Made by a program: the position numbers and the translations under genes | Source: an uncultured Stenotrophomonas sp. | GTDB taxonomy: Bacteria; Pseudomonadota; Gammaproteobacteria; Xanthomonadales; Xanthomonadaceae | Direction of reading: 5' to 3' | Assembly (NCBI RefSeq): GCF_945952405.1 | Contig: NZ_CAMFIA010000005.1 | Location: 186,001-250,000, forward strand | DNA length: 64,000 nt | The notes under the pieces: model-generated | What the model saw: the letters and a program-made list of their open reading frames with translations, nothing else | What the model was told of the DNA's origin: nothing | The model's database searches: none | Shown: positions 1 to 8,404 of the stretch, piece after piece | How positions within the stretch are numbered: position 1 is the stretch's first letter | Layout: every line of letters begins with the position of its first letter

Positions 1-235
1 AGGGCAGCAGCAGGCCGCGTGCGCGTTGGTTGAACTGCTCACGCAGCACCAGCTCGCGGTACGCGCTGGCCTGCAGCAGCTTCATCACCGGATCAGATTC
101 GACCAGCGCGGTGTAGTCGGGGCACAGGCGCCGAAACTCGGCCAGGCGTTCGGCCAAGATGGCCTCGAACGTGCGCTGCTCGAAGATATCGGGCGCCGGC
201 AGCTTATCGACTTCGATGGCGGTAAAAGAGGACAC
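1..235 (-). CDS. J: Phage baseplate assembly protein J, N-terminal part (cut by window edge)
   Basis: The minus strand reads MSSFTAIEVDKLPAP, followed by LAERLAEFRRLCPDYTAL and YRELVLREQFNQRARG, the pattern of the N-terminus of P2 gpJ, a baseplate wedge protein needed for tail assembly. About 78 residues are visible and the rest lies left of the window. The start is a GTG at 235; an in-frame TAA at 317-319 and the absence of any other start codon between them leave no alternative. It follows tail completion gene S with an 86-base gap. In P2 itself genes V and W stand between S and J, so the order here differs. Identity is by eye from conserved residues. Confidence 0.85.
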   Translation of the reverse strand, partial: MSSFTAIEVDKLPAPDIFEQRTFEAILAERLAEFRRLCPDYTALVESDPVMKLLQASAYRELVLREQFNQRARGLLLP

Positions 236-321
236 AGATGCACCGGCGGATGGGTCCGGTCCAGATTCCCATCGCGCGCGCGCGAGGCCGTGGAATGCGG
301 CGTGTAGCGCAGCCGCTTACG

Positions 322-783
322 CTACAGCGTGTGCAGGTGATCGAGGATCAGCTCGCGTATCAGTTGTTCGTCGGCGGTGGTGAAGCCAAGCAGCATGCGC
401 CGCGCGTAGGTGACGCGGGGGCCGCCCTTGCTGACGGAATCGGTGCGGCCCTCTTGGTGGATTCGGGCAATGCGGGAGACGCGGCCGGCGAAGCCCACCG
501 CCGCCTCACTGGCACTGCCCCGCACGCGTAGATGCTTGGCCTGCCGGATCTTGCCGAACATGGCACCGCGCTTGATGCGGCCAGCCTTGGCGCGGCGAGG
601 CGGTGCGTTGCGTCGTGCTGCAAACGGGGAACCGTCGGGATTCTTCTGGCCAGCGATGCGCTTTTGCTGAGAGCGCCGCACGGCGGTGCCGACCTTGCGG
701 GCCAGGCGGCTGCGCTCCGCAGGCTTGAGCCGCTGTAGCAGCGGCGCCACCCAAGCCTCCAGACGCTGCAGATCCTCGCTCAC
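322..783 (-). CDS. S: Phage virion morphogenesis / tail completion protein S
   Basis: 153 residues, the usual size of P2 gpS (phage virion morphogenesis family), which with gpR closes the tail so that it can join the head. Family-like features are the basic stretch around residues 35-65 with RRAKAGRIKRGAMF, the segment FAGRVSRIARIHQEG, and a C-terminal YARRMLLGF. The start is a GTG overlapping the stop of gene R (GTGA), which implies translational coupling. It lies in the expected place directly after R. Confidence 0.88.
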   Translation of the reverse strand: MSEDLQRLEAWVAPLLQRLKPAERSRLARKVGTAVRRSQQKRIAGQKNPDGSPFAARRNAPPRRAKAGRIKRGAMFGKIRQAKHLRVRGSASEAAVGFAGRVSRIARIHQEGRTDSVSKGGPRVTYARRMLLGFTTADEQLIRELILDHLHTL

Positions 784-1265
784 TCGGTGATCGCCGGCAG
801 GGTGCCCAGCACTTCACCGTCGGCCGTCAGCGGACCACCAGCGAGCGTATGGCGGTGTTCCCACTCGGCGCGCGGCTCGGGCAGGTACTGCAGCTGGAAC
901 ACGCCAGCGTCGTCCTGCACGACGCGCACGCGCTCGGTCAGCGGTAGCCGGATGGCCAGATCGACCACGGTATCGCTCAGCACGTCCACCTCGAAGGCCA
1001 GCTTTTCGCGGTTGTCCGGGTTGGCCAGCAGCTCGGGCTGGTGCCGCGTCAGCCACTGCAGCAGCGGCACCATGACAGCCTCGGGCGCCCCGGCGAAGTC
1101 ACGCAGGATCAGTTCGAGGGTGTAGCGGTACTGGAAGGACAGGCCCGCCGTGAAGCTGGCCACCAGCCCGCCGTCGTCCACGAACACCAGCAGGCGCTCC
1201 GGGTCGGCGGCGAGCGACGGCATTGCCGCGACCAGGTGCTGGCGGAGCAGTTGGGGCTTCTTCAT
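780..1265 (-). CDS. R: Phage tail completion protein R
   Basis: 161 residues. It begins MKKPQLLRQHLVAAMPSL and contains FQYRYTLELILRDFAG and WLTRHQPELL, the conserved pattern of P2 gpR. The role, from the family, is completing the tail tube before joining to the head. I chose the ATG at 1265 over one four codons upstream because MKKPxxLR is the conserved family start. The 5' end overlaps the Rz stop and the 3' end overlaps the GTG of gene S, so the whole lysis-tail block reads as one tightly packed operon. Confidence 0.9.
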   Translation of the reverse strand: MKKPQLLRQHLVAAMPSLAADPERLLVFVDDGGLVASFTAGLSFQYRYTLELILRDFAGAPEAVMVPLLQWLTRHQPELLANPDNREKLAFEVDVLSDTVVDLAIRLPLTERVRVVQDDAGVFQLQYLPEPRAEWEHRHTLAGGPLTADGEVLGTLPAITE

Positions 1266-1783
1266 CGCCGCGCGCACTCGGCCAGGGCGGTGTGCAGCTC
1301 GGTGGCCAGCTGCTGCAGCGCCGTCACCTGCTCGGCGGCGGCGTGGTACTGGCCGTAGTTGGCTGCGGTGGTTTCGGCGACGGCAGAGAGCGTAACGCCG
1401 GCAGCGGGCGCATCAGGATCGCCGGCAATTCCGGTGGGGGCGATGCCTGCCGCAGCGGCGTCGTGGATGTGCACGAAGCCAGCAGGCACAGCGCAAGCGG
1501 CATCAGCGGTCGGAGTGACATAGACGGGAACCTCTTTGGTGATGGTGTCGCCGCGTTCGCGCACCACCTGTACGCGGTCCACGTACTCGGTCACGACGCG
1601 GGTGGTGCCCTGTGCCAGTTCCAGCTTGCCGGCCAGATCCTTCTTCTCGGCGTTGGCGCTGACCAGGGCGGCGTTGGCGCGGTCCAGCGCGGCAGTGGCG
1701 CGGTTCACCCGCACCTGCTGGCAGCTGAAAAGGCCGGCGGTGGCCGCAATCAGGGCGGCAAGGGCGAGGGCGCGGTAGAGCAT
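1262..1783 (-). CDS. Rz-like inner-membrane spanin (LysB type)
   Basis: 173 residues with an N-terminal hydrophobic segment (about residues 4-20) followed by an alanine-rich, charged, probably coiled-coil region (residues 30-60). This is the layout of an i-spanin, which spans the periplasm with a lipoprotein partner and fuses the two membranes at lysis. It sits directly after the endolysin gene and overlaps its stop. A second reading frame inside it encodes the lipoprotein partner. The hydrophobic segment is followed by a cysteine (LFSC), so a lipoprotein reading cannot be fully excluded, but position and embedded Rz1 favour Rz. Confidence 0.8.
   Translation of the reverse strand: MLYRALALAALIAATAGLFSCQQVRVNRATAALDRANAALVSANAEKKDLAGKLELAQGTTRVVTEYVDRVQVVRERGDTITKEVPVYVTPTADAACAVPAGFVHIHDAAAAGIAPTGIAGDPDAPAAGVTLSAVAETTAANYGQYHAAAEQVTALQQLATELHTALAECARR
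1324..1521 (-). CDS. Rz1-like outer-membrane spanin lipoprotein, nested inside Rz
   Basis: 65 residues starting MSLRPLMPLALCLLASC. The lipobox LLASC predicts a short signal sequence, lipidation of Cys16 and outer-membrane anchoring. The mature part is rich in proline (SPPPELP, PSPKPPQP), typical of Rz1 o-spanins. The gene lies entirely inside the Rz gene in another frame on the same strand, as in lambda and P2 (lysC within lysB). Arrangement plus lipobox plus proline content make this a real overlapping gene rather than a shadow. Confidence 0.8.
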   Translation of the reverse strand: MSLRPLMPLALCLLASCTSTTPLRQASPPPELPAILMRPLPALRSLPSPKPPQPTTASTTPPPSR

Positions 1784-2418
1784 CAGCGTGCGCCCAGCGC
1801 GGCCAGGGCGCGGTTGGTGCGTGCGGTTCGGTCGGCCATCCCGTTCGGTGTGGCGCGGCTGCGGGCGTTGCCCAGGTTGACCACGCGGCTGACGCTCAGC
1901 ACGTCGCGCTGGTCGGCGTAGGCGTTGAGCCGGTTGTCGTGCCAGAACGCCGCCGCTGCCATGGCGCCGGTTTCCGGCTCGATCAGCAGGCCGGGCATCT
2001 CTTCCAGCGGCTGGCCGATCAGCTGGCCGATGTGGCGATAGTTGCCACGGCCGGTGTGCATCATGGGCCCACGCCCGCGATAGGCGTAGCCGTCGCCACT
2101 GGCCTCATTGCCGTTGCCGTTGCGGCTGGCATAGACGCGGTTGCCCAGCTTCGCCGGCTGGTGGACGAACGCAGCCGCCTCCGGGCCTTCGACGTACTTG
2201 CCGAACACTTCGAGCAGGCGCTCGCGGCTGTAGCTGAGCGATTCCTCCACCCGCGACAGGCTCAGGCTTTCGTGGCCGACCTGTGCGAGGAAGTGCGCGG
2301 CGCGCACCGGGGTGTTGATCCCGAAGCGCTTCATCGCTGCATTGAACGGCGCCACCCAGCGCTGAGCGCGGGGGAGCGGGCATTGCATGATCTGCGCCAG
2401 TAGTGGGGCGGTCAGCAC
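1783..2418 (-). CDS. Phage endolysin, glycoside hydrolase family 19 (chitinase-like)
   Basis: 211 residues. The segment AAHFLAQVGHESLSLSRVEE carries the two acidic residues expected for GH19 endolysins (Glu50 in GHES and Glu59), and GRGPMMHTGRGNYR further on fits the family. It is expected to cleave the peptidoglycan glycan backbone at lysis. No signal peptide is seen, so release should depend on the holin upstream. The start is a GTG at 2418, one base past the stop of the preceding membrane protein; the end overlaps the Rz start. Confidence 0.9.
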   Translation of the reverse strand: MLTAPLLAQIMQCPLPRAQRWVAPFNAAMKRFGINTPVRAAHFLAQVGHESLSLSRVEESLSYSRERLLEVFGKYVEGPEAAAFVHQPAKLGNRVYASRNGNGNEASGDGYAYRGRGPMMHTGRGNYRHIGQLIGQPLEEMPGLLIEPETGAMAAAAFWHDNRLNAYADQRDVLSVSRVVNLGNARSRATPNGMADRTARTNRALAALGAR

Positions 2419-2419
2419 G

Positions 2420-2695
2420 TCAGTTGCTCCCGAACAGGTGCGCGACGTTGCCGCGCGAACGATAGGTGGCCACCAGCAGGACCATCAGTAGCAGCAGCTG
2501 CCAGACAGTGACGTGGGCGCGGGCGCCCTGCAGCATGATCTGCAGGGCGAGGCCGCCGGTGGCGGCGATCAGCAGCCATGCGCACCACGCGATGGCGGGG
2601 CGGTGGTTGGCGCCGGGAGCCGGCCGGTAGGTCAGCAGGCGGATGCAGATGGCCAGGCTGCACAGCAGCGTGGCGGTGGTCAGGAACTCAGCCAT
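2420..2695 (-). CDS. Phage holin-family membrane protein (three TM segments)
   Basis: 91 residues starting MAEFLTTATLLCSLAICIRL. Hydrophobic stretches lie at about residues 5-21, 35-55 and 62-80, and the tail is short and polar. This matches three-TM holins of P2-like phages placed just before the endolysin. The ATG at 2695 was chosen because it begins the hydrophobic segment; the gene overlaps the end of the preceding membrane gene. Which of the two small membrane proteins is the holin and which the antiholin cannot be told from sequence. Confidence 0.75.
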   Translation of the reverse strand: MAEFLTTATLLCSLAICIRLLTYRPAPGANHRPAIAWCAWLLIAATGGLALQIMLQGARAHVTVWQLLLLMVLLVATYRSRGNVAHLFGSN

Positions 2696-3041
2696 CGGAG
2701 CCTCCACGCGGCAGGCGGGTCACGTCAGCCGAGCGGCTGCGCTCGATCAGGCTCAGGGTCAGGGTGACGATGACCGCCGCACAGATGAACGCGGCAAGGC
2801 CCGTGGACACCACGCCAAAGCGCTGCATCACCTCGGTACCGCCCAGGTAGCCGGCCACGACGCTGATGGCCAGATACACCAGGCGCTTCCAGATCGGCAG
2901 GTTCTTGGCCGACACGACGAACAGGGTGGCGCCGGCGAACGCGCCCAGGAACGCATCGGTTTGGATCCCCGGCAGGATCGACGCAAGGCCGACCCCCGTT
3001 GCCAGTGCTGCCATGCTGCCGGTAGAGGTTGGTTCGGTCAT
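2688..3041 (-). CDS. Small phage membrane protein, holin or antiholin candidate
   Basis: 117 residues with polar N-terminus (MTEPTSTGSM) and hydrophobic segments at about residues 10-28, 33-45, 54-68 and 78-98, ending in the charged RSRSADVTRLPRGG. It stands between tail gene X and the second membrane protein, the place of holin gene Y in P2. Three in-frame ATGs (3053, 3044, 3041) are possible; 3041 is the one just past the X stop. The function is inferred from position and membrane pattern. Confidence 0.65.
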   Translation of the reverse strand: MTEPTSTGSMAALATGVGLASILPGIQTDAFLGAFAGATLFVVSAKNLPIWKRLVYLAISVVAGYLGGTEVMQRFGVVSTGLAAFICAAVIVTLTLSLIERSRSADVTRLPRGGSDG

Positions 3042-3043
3042 CA

Positions 3044-3259
3044 TCAATCCCATAGCTGAACAAGGGGGCGCATCGCGGCGCCGGTGGACGGTGCGGGTAC
3101 GTCGGGTAACTCAACGACAGTGCCAATGGGCAGGACCGGCCCATGCAGGCTGATGCCGTAGTTCAGTGCGTGCGCTTTCTCGACCATGCCGGCGGTGGCG
3201 CCCAGGTGCCGGTGGCAGAGCGCGTCGAGCGTGTCGCCCTGCATCGAGACGACGCGCAT
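3044..3259 (-). CDS. X: Phage tail protein X
   Basis: 71 residues: MRVVSMQGDTLDALCHRHLG, then VEKAHALNYGISLHGPVLPIG and a C-terminal LVQLWD. This is the typical gpX, a small LysM-like tail protein (QGDTLDALC recalls the LysM start, and LPIGTVVELP its end). It belongs to the tail assembly set. The ATG overlaps the TGA of gene L (ATGA). Confidence 0.9.
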   Translation of the reverse strand: MRVVSMQGDTLDALCHRHLGATAGMVEKAHALNYGISLHGPVLPIGTVVELPDVPAPSTGAAMRPLVQLWD

Positions 3260-3726
3260 CAGATCAGTTCCACGGTGACGCGCGGCAGGCCCTGCAGATC
3301 GCAGATGGCGTTGCGCAGATCGCGGCGGATCTCATCAATGGTGGGAGTCAGTTCCTCCGCACGCTGGTTGCCCTGTGCGGTGGCGTCATAGGAGCGGTAG
3401 CGTTCGTGCAGTTCGACGGCGGTGGCGCAACCGACCGCGCGCAGGAACAGATGCACCAGCCGGGTGCTGCCGTCGATTATCTGCGCTGGCACGTCGGCCA
3501 AGGTGGCGTAGCCGGCGGCTTCCTTGCCTGCCTGCCACGCTCCCAGCTCCCGCGTTACGTCCATGACGGCCGACACCACGGTGCTGCGCATACGCGGTGC
3601 CGGTATGTCGCCGGGGACACGGATCGCCTCACGCAGCGCAACCACGTCGATCTCCGGCCAGAACGTGCCGGCGGTGACGTTGGGTTGCTTGGCGGCGGGT
3701 GATGCGTTGGCAACAAAGCTGCTCAT
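3259..3726 (-). CDS. L: Phage head completion/stabilization protein L
   Basis: 155 residues starting MSSFVANASPAAKQPNVTAG, with FWPEIDVVALREAIRVPGDI and LRNAICDLQGLPRVTVELI, matching P2 gpL (head completion after DNA packaging). The start at 3726 was preferred over one 12 codons upstream because family members begin close to the SFVAN segment. It sits between terminase subunit M and tail gene X, overlapping the latter by ATGA. Confidence 0.9.
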   Translation of the reverse strand: MSSFVANASPAAKQPNVTAGTFWPEIDVVALREAIRVPGDIPAPRMRSTVVSAVMDVTRELGAWQAGKEAAGYATLADVPAQIIDGSTRLVHLFLRAVGCATAVELHERYRSYDATAQGNQRAEELTPTIDEIRRDLRNAICDLQGLPRVTVELI

Positions 3727-3830
3727 GGTGGCCTCGTAGGTCGCCGGTGGTCGGGGCGTCACACCAAGGGAGAGAGGTCTTGGTGATCGGCCCCGAGCCG
3801 GCGGGGTTGCGGGGTACGCTCGGTGTGAGG

Positions 3831-4538
3831 TCAGTCGTTGGACTGACTGGTCTCGAACTTCTTCTGCAAACGCTCGGCGCGCTTGAGGTCTTCCTTGCCG
3901 CCGCAGCTGTCATGCAGTCGGATGGCTTCGCGCAGATCCTCGACCGCCCGTCCAACGTCCTCTGCGTTCGGCGGTGTCTCTTCGCTGCCAGGGGGCAGCA
4001 GGGAGCGAGCGCGGGCCAGCAGCAGCCGGGCGCGGACCTGATCGGGCATGTCGTGGCCTTTGGTCACTTCGACAGCCCGATTCAGCACGCCCAGGTCGAA
4101 CGCCGCACCCGTCTTCAATGCGTTGAGCGCGACGATGCCGATTTCTTCGGCAACGACACAGCCGGCGGTGCGCTCGAATCGGTCGGGCATCGTCAGGCCA
4201 TGCGCCAGCACATAGGCGGCAATGTCCAGTGCCGCGTCGTACATGCCTGCGTCGATGTTCCACAGCATCAGCGTGGACACCACGTCATCCTGGCCACCCG
4301 CATCGGCGGCGAGGACACCCTCGATGTACGCGTCGTAGGTCGGCAGCAGCGCGGCCTTGAGTTGACCCTTGGCCTTGCTCGACTGGATCTGTTTCAGTCG
4401 AGCGCGGTCGGTGGCCAGCTGCAGCAGGGTTTGCTGATAGATCGGCGTGCCCTCCATCAGGTTGCCGCCCGCTGCGCGCTTGGCCGCCTCCTCGGCTTCA
4501 ACGCGCTGCAGGTGACGCTTTGCGGGACTGTCGGCCAT
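3831..4538 (-). CDS. M: Phage terminase small subunit M (endonuclease)
   Basis: 235 residues starting MADSPAKRHLQRVEAEEAA, with LKQIQSSKAKGQLKAALLPTY and VVSTLMLWNIDAGMYDAALD, the conserved blocks of P2 gpM. With gpP it forms the packaging motor; M is the subunit that recognises and cuts cos DNA in P2. The gene lies four bases after capsid gene N. A 104-base gap (3727-3830) separates it from L and holds nothing I recognise. Confidence 0.92.
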   Translation of the reverse strand: MADSPAKRHLQRVEAEEAAKRAAGGNLMEGTPIYQQTLLQLATDRARLKQIQSSKAKGQLKAALLPTYDAYIEGVLAADAGGQDDVVSTLMLWNIDAGMYDAALDIAAYVLAHGLTMPDRFERTAGCVVAEEIGIVALNALKTGAAFDLGVLNRAVEVTKGHDMPDQVRARLLLARARSLLPPGSEETPPNAEDVGRAVEDLREAIRLHDSCGGKEDLKRAERLQKKFETSQSND

Positions 4539-4542
4539 GGCC

Positions 4543-5589
4543 TCAGCCCCCTACCGCCGGAGCTTCATCCTGCTCAACGACCTTGATGTTCTCGACCACG
4601 GCGCCACGGCCATAGTCTTCGACCACGTAGCAGTCGTTGGACGACTCGAAGTTCGCAATGCGGTTCTTCTCCGGCTCTTCCTTGATGTAGCGGCGACGGC
4701 CGTCGATCTGCCAATAGAGGGAGAGGTTGTCCAGGGAGGTGACCAGCAACGCATCGGCCGGCATGAAGGGAACAACGACCGGCTGCAGGCCACCGATGCG
4801 TTTGGTGCCCAGCACCAGATCCGCGGCCAGCTGCTCGGTGGGCTTGTTGTCCTGATTGATGATCGGGAAATACTTGTCATGCACCAGGTTGCGGCCGAGC
4901 ACGACGACCAACGCCGGATCTTGCTGATGCCACGGGTCGATCAGGTTGGACACCAGATCCATGACCAGCGCGTCGAGGTTGGCGTAATCACGCGTTGCCT
5001 TGTCGCCGCCGATCAGCACATTGCCGCCAGCCTTACCCTTGTTCATCACGCGCTTGGCGGCGTGCTCACGGTACTGCTGCAGCCAGCCCTTGTTCACATC
5101 CTGCAACAGCGGATTGGTGGCGCGTTTGGTGGTAGCGGCAGCGCTGGTACCGTTGAATCCCACCATGATGCGGTCCAGTGCCTGGCGCTGGATGATCGCG
5201 TCGCGCAGCAGCGTCTGGAAGTTCTTCTGACGCGCCCATGCGTCGAGGCGAGCGTAAGGGATGGCGGTGTCGTAGTTGGTCTGGACGCACTCGTAGCCGG
5301 TCTTGTCGAGTGCCGTCACATCTGCAGGCTCGCGCTTGCCGTCGCCACTCGTGTCGGTGCGGCCGGCAATGGTGCCGCTCACACCGACGCCGATTTTCTC
5401 GCCCTTGAGGTCGACCACGCCGGGCATGTTGATGGCGGACAGGAATGCGCTGCTCTCCTGAATGCGCTGCTCGATGGTCTGCTGCACGCTCGGCTCGACC
5501 GAGAACGACAGGGCGGCAGATTCGATGTTGTTCAGTTCCGCCACGCGGCGGGTGAACTGGTTGAACTGTGTACGGGTTTCGGTACGCAT
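4543..5589 (-). CDS. N: Phage major capsid protein N (P2 family)
   Basis: 348 residues, the usual size. It begins MRTETRTQFNQFTRRVAELN, and has LSFSVEPSVQQTIEQRIQES in the N-terminal region that P2 capsids lose by processing. DTGGDGKREP-like text appears as TDTSGDGKREP, then KNFQTLLRDAIIQRQALDRI, YRRYIKEEPEKNRI-like RRRYIKEEPEKNRIANFES and a C-terminal YGRGAVVENIKVV. Forms the T=7 icosahedral head with the scaffold O, whose gene lies just upstream. Confidence 0.95.
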   Translation of the reverse strand: MRTETRTQFNQFTRRVAELNNIESAALSFSVEPSVQQTIEQRIQESSAFLSAINMPGVVDLKGEKIGVGVSGTIAGRTDTSGDGKREPADVTALDKTGYECVQTNYDTAIPYARLDAWARQKNFQTLLRDAIIQRQALDRIMVGFNGTSAAATTKRATNPLLQDVNKGWLQQYREHAAKRVMNKGKAGGNVLIGGDKATRDYANLDALVMDLVSNLIDPWHQQDPALVVVLGRNLVHDKYFPIINQDNKPTEQLAADLVLGTKRIGGLQPVVVPFMPADALLVTSLDNLSLYWQIDGRRRYIKEEPEKNRIANFESSNDCYVVEDYGRGAVVENIKVVEQDEAPAVGG

Positions 5590-5622
5590 TGCGTTGCTCC
5601 GTGAGTAGGGGGCCGGTGGGGA

Positions 5623-6492
5623 TCAGCAGTCGGTGGCGTCGCCGACGTTGCCGGCGCTGCCGGAGATCGGCGGGCGCTGGCTGAACGTCTGCGGGGTGTC
5701 ATCGAGCGTCTTGCGCACACTGGCCATCTGCGCGGTGAGGTTCTGGACCTTGGTGGCCAGGCTGCGGTTCTCCTCGGCCAGCTGCTCGATTCGGTCTTCC
5801 TGTGCGGTGAAGGTGGCCAGAAGTTGTTCGGCGAACTTGGACGCATCGGCCGCAGGATCATCCTTCGGTGCGGGTTCCGGTGCCGGCTTCGGCAGCAGGC
5901 CGATGCCCGAAAGCAGCAGTTGCATCTTGCTGACGCGCGGCGCCGGCTGCTCGACCTCATCGAAGGTGATTACCGTCTCTTCCAGTTCGGTGAACAGGTT
6001 CTCCGGCGCCTGCTTGCGATGGGTGAGCGGGCTCTTGTCCGGATGCTGTGCTGCGAAGGCCAGCATTTCCGTGCCCAGGCTCGCCGGGGTGTCGGTCACC
6101 GCCAGGCCCTGCAGGTACGCCTTGCCGGTGTCGGCGAACTTCGGCGCAATCTCGATGCTGGTGTAGAGCTTCTGCTTGTCGTTGTTGACCATCGCCACCA
6201 GCGCGTCGGTCGGTTCGATCTGAGCAAACAGGGCCAGCTTCTTCACGCCGCCCACTTCGACCTCTTCGGCCTTCACGGCCAATACGTCGCCAAACGCCTT
6301 GAACGGGCCGTCCGGCATCAGGCTGCGCATGTGTTCCACCCAGATGCGGGCGCCGTACAGCTGCGGATCGTAGGAGGCCGCCATATCGGTGATGTGCTGA
6401 CGCTCGATCACACGGCCGTCGGTGGTTGCGCCCTCGACGGCGACGCGGAAGAACTTGGAGCGCAGCTTCTTTTTGTCGGTCTTACCGGCCAT
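5623..6492 (-). CDS. O: Capsid scaffold and processing protease O
   Basis: 289 residues starting MAGKTDKKKLRSKFFRVAVE. The N-terminal third resembles the serine protease part of P2 gpO: candidate catalytic residues are Asp25 (TTDGR), His54 (WVEHM) and Ser112 (LYTSIEIAP). The C-terminal part from about residue 195 is Ala/Glu/Gln-rich with EQLLATFTAQEDRIEQLAEE, a coiled coil suited to scaffolding. The start at 6492 was chosen over earlier codons because of the preceding purine-rich AGAGGGTGAA. Divergent from terminase P. Confidence 0.92.
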   Translation of the reverse strand: MAGKTDKKKLRSKFFRVAVEGATTDGRVIERQHITDMAASYDPQLYGARIWVEHMRSLMPDGPFKAFGDVLAVKAEEVEVGGVKKLALFAQIEPTDALVAMVNNDKQKLYTSIEIAPKFADTGKAYLQGLAVTDTPASLGTEMLAFAAQHPDKSPLTHRKQAPENLFTELEETVITFDEVEQPAPRVSKMQLLLSGIGLLPKPAPEPAPKDDPAADASKFAEQLLATFTAQEDRIEQLAEENRSLATKVQNLTAQMASVRKTLDDTPQTFSQRPPISGSAGNVGDATDC

Positions 6493-6610
6493 TTCACCCT
6501 CTGCTGGTGTCAGTGCGCATCGGTTCTCGATGCGATGACCCATAGTCGAATGAGGGCGAAGTTGCAGCAACGCGTGGAGCGTGTAAGCGACTGTATTACG
6601 GGGGTTTTCC
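6493..6610. promoter_or_regulatory. Divergent control region between phage genes O and P
   Basis: The 118 bases separate the head-lysis-tail operon (minus) from terminase/portal (plus). In P2 the corresponding interval holds the two late promoters activated by Ogr/Delta. I looked for a TGT-N12-ACA element and did not find a clean one. Function is inferred from position only. Confidence 0.45.
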
Positions 6611-8404
6611 GTGTCGCGCGCGCGTGGCGACGGGCAACCTGTTCACGTGACCAGCGTAGCCGAAAAACTCCACGTCGATCCACGACGCCAAGCCAAGTTC
6701 CTGTACTGGATGGGCTGGCGCGTGTGCGATATCGCCAGCCTGATCGGCGAGAAAGAGAAGACGATCCATAGCTGGAAGGCGCGCGACGAATGGGACCGCG
6801 CCGACGCCGTGGAGCGCATTGGCGGCGCACTGGAAGCCCGCTTGGCGATCCTGATTCACAAGGAAGGGAAGACCGGCGGCGACTTCAAAGAGATCGACCT
6901 GCTGCACCGCCAGCTTGAGCGCCAGGCCCGCATCCAGCGCTACCAGGGGGGCGGGAATGAGGCCGACCTGAATCCGGCGGTGGCCAACCGCAACGCGGCT
7001 CCGAAGAAGAAGGCGCGCAAGAACGAATTCAGCGAGGAAGAGATCGAACGCCTGCAAACGGCGTTTGTGGATGGGTGTTTCGACTACCAGCGTGATTGGT
7101 ACCGGGCGGGCAACGAACGCACGCGGGTGATCCTGAAATCCCGCCAGATCGGCGCCACCTACTACTTCGCGCGCGAGGCGCTGATCGATGCGCTGACCAC
7201 CGGCCGCAATCAGATTTTTCTCAGCGCTTCAAAGAGTCAGGCCCATATCTTCTTGGGCTACATGCGCGGCTTTGTGCGTGAGGTGCTGGACCGTGATTTG
7301 ACTGGCGATCCGATCACCCTGGCCAACGGTGCCGAGCTGTTCTTCCTCGGGACCAATGCCCGCACCGCTCAGGGCTACCACGGCAACTTCTACTTCGACG
7401 AATTCTTCTGGACCCATGGTTTTAACCAGCTGAACAAGGTCGCCAGTGGCATGGCGATGCACAAGAAGTGGCGCAAGACGTACTTCAGCACGCCATCCAC
7501 CATGGCGCATGAAGCGTTCGACTTCTGGACGGGCGAGCGTTTCAACAAGGGACGTTCGGTGTCCCAGCAGATCCAGATGGATGTGAGCCACGCGCGGCTG
7601 ATGGGCGGGCGTCGCTGTGAAGACGCCATGTGGCGCCAGATCGTGACTGTGCTCGATGCGGCTGGCCGGGGCTGCGACCTGTTCGATATCGAGGAGCTGC
7701 GCCGCGACTACAGCGCCGAGGAATTCGCCAATCTGCTGATGTGCGAGTTCGTGGACGACAGCGCCAGCATCTTCCCGCTCACGATGCTACAGCCGTGCCA
7801 GGTCGATAGCTGGGTGGATTGGGCCGACGACTTCAAACCGCTTGCCATTCGCCCCTACGGCGACCGCGCGGTGTGGATCGGGTATGACCCGGCCGAGACA
7901 GGCGATAGCGCCGGCATTGTGGTGGTGGCTCCGCCGCTGGTGCCCGGTGGCAAGTTCCGCGTGCTGGAACGCCACCAGTTCAAGGGCATGGACTTCGCGG
8001 CACAGGCCGCTTTCATTCAGCAGATCACCCTGCGGTATTGGGTGACCTATATCGGCATCGACGCAACTGGCATGGGCACCGGCGTGGCCCAGCTGGTGCG
8101 CCAGTTCTTCCCTGGCGTGACGATCTTCAACTACTCCCCCGAGGTGAAGACCCGGCTGGTGTTGAAGGCGTTCGATGTCATCAAGAACGAGCGTCTGGAA
8201 TACGACGCAGGCTGGACTGACCTCACACAGTCGCTGCTGGCGATCCAGAAAACCATCACCCCGAGCGGGCGCCAGGTCACCTACATGGCCGGGCGTTCGC
8301 GCACCACAGGCCACGCCGATCTGGCGTGGGCACTCATGCACGCGCTGCAAAATGAACCGCTGGAAGGCGGCACCGCTGCGCGCAGCACCATGGAGATTTG
8401 CTGA
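6611..8404 (+). CDS. P: Phage terminase large subunit P (ATPase)
   Basis: 597 residues. The N-terminal part carries a helix-turn-helix-like segment (LYWMGWRVCDIASLIGEKEK, residues 31-50). The ATPase has a deviant Walker A, KSRQIGAT (176-183), and Walker B YFDEFF (261-266). The C-terminal half shows IGYDPAETGDSAGIVVV and YIGIDATGMGTGVAQLV, an RNase H-like nuclease fold pattern. It powers DNA packaging into the prohead. The start is GTG. Its TGA shares one base with the ATG of portal gene Q. Confidence 0.95.
   Translation: MSRARGDGQPVHVTSVAEKLHVDPRRQAKFLYWMGWRVCDIASLIGEKEKTIHSWKARDEWDRADAVERIGGALEARLAILIHKEGKTGGDFKEIDLLHRQLERQARIQRYQGGGNEADLNPAVANRNAAPKKKARKNEFSEEEIERLQTAFVDGCFDYQRDWYRAGNERTRVILKSRQIGATYYFAREALIDALTTGRNQIFLSASKSQAHIFLGYMRGFVREVLDRDLTGDPITLANGAELFFLGTNARTAQGYHGNFYFDEFFWTHGFNQLNKVASGMAMHKKWRKTYFSTPSTMAHEAFDFWTGERFNKGRSVSQQIQMDVSHARLMGGRRCEDAMWRQIVTVLDAAGRGCDLFDIEELRRDYSAEEFANLLMCEFVDDSASIFPLTMLQPCQVDSWVDWADDFKPLAIRPYGDRAVWIGYDPAETGDSAGIVVVAPPLVPGGKFRVLERHQFKGMDFAAQAAFIQQITLRYWVTYIGIDATGMGTGVAQLVRQFFPGVTIFNYSPEVKTRLVLKAFDVIKNERLEYDAGWTDLTQSLLAIQKTITPSGRQVTYMAGRSRTTGHADLAWALMHALQNEPLEGGTAARSTMEIC

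Noticed and set aside
6493..6610. Ogr/Delta-type TGT-N12-ACA activator sites expected between O and P.
   Set aside because: No clean match was found by eye, so no site is claimed.
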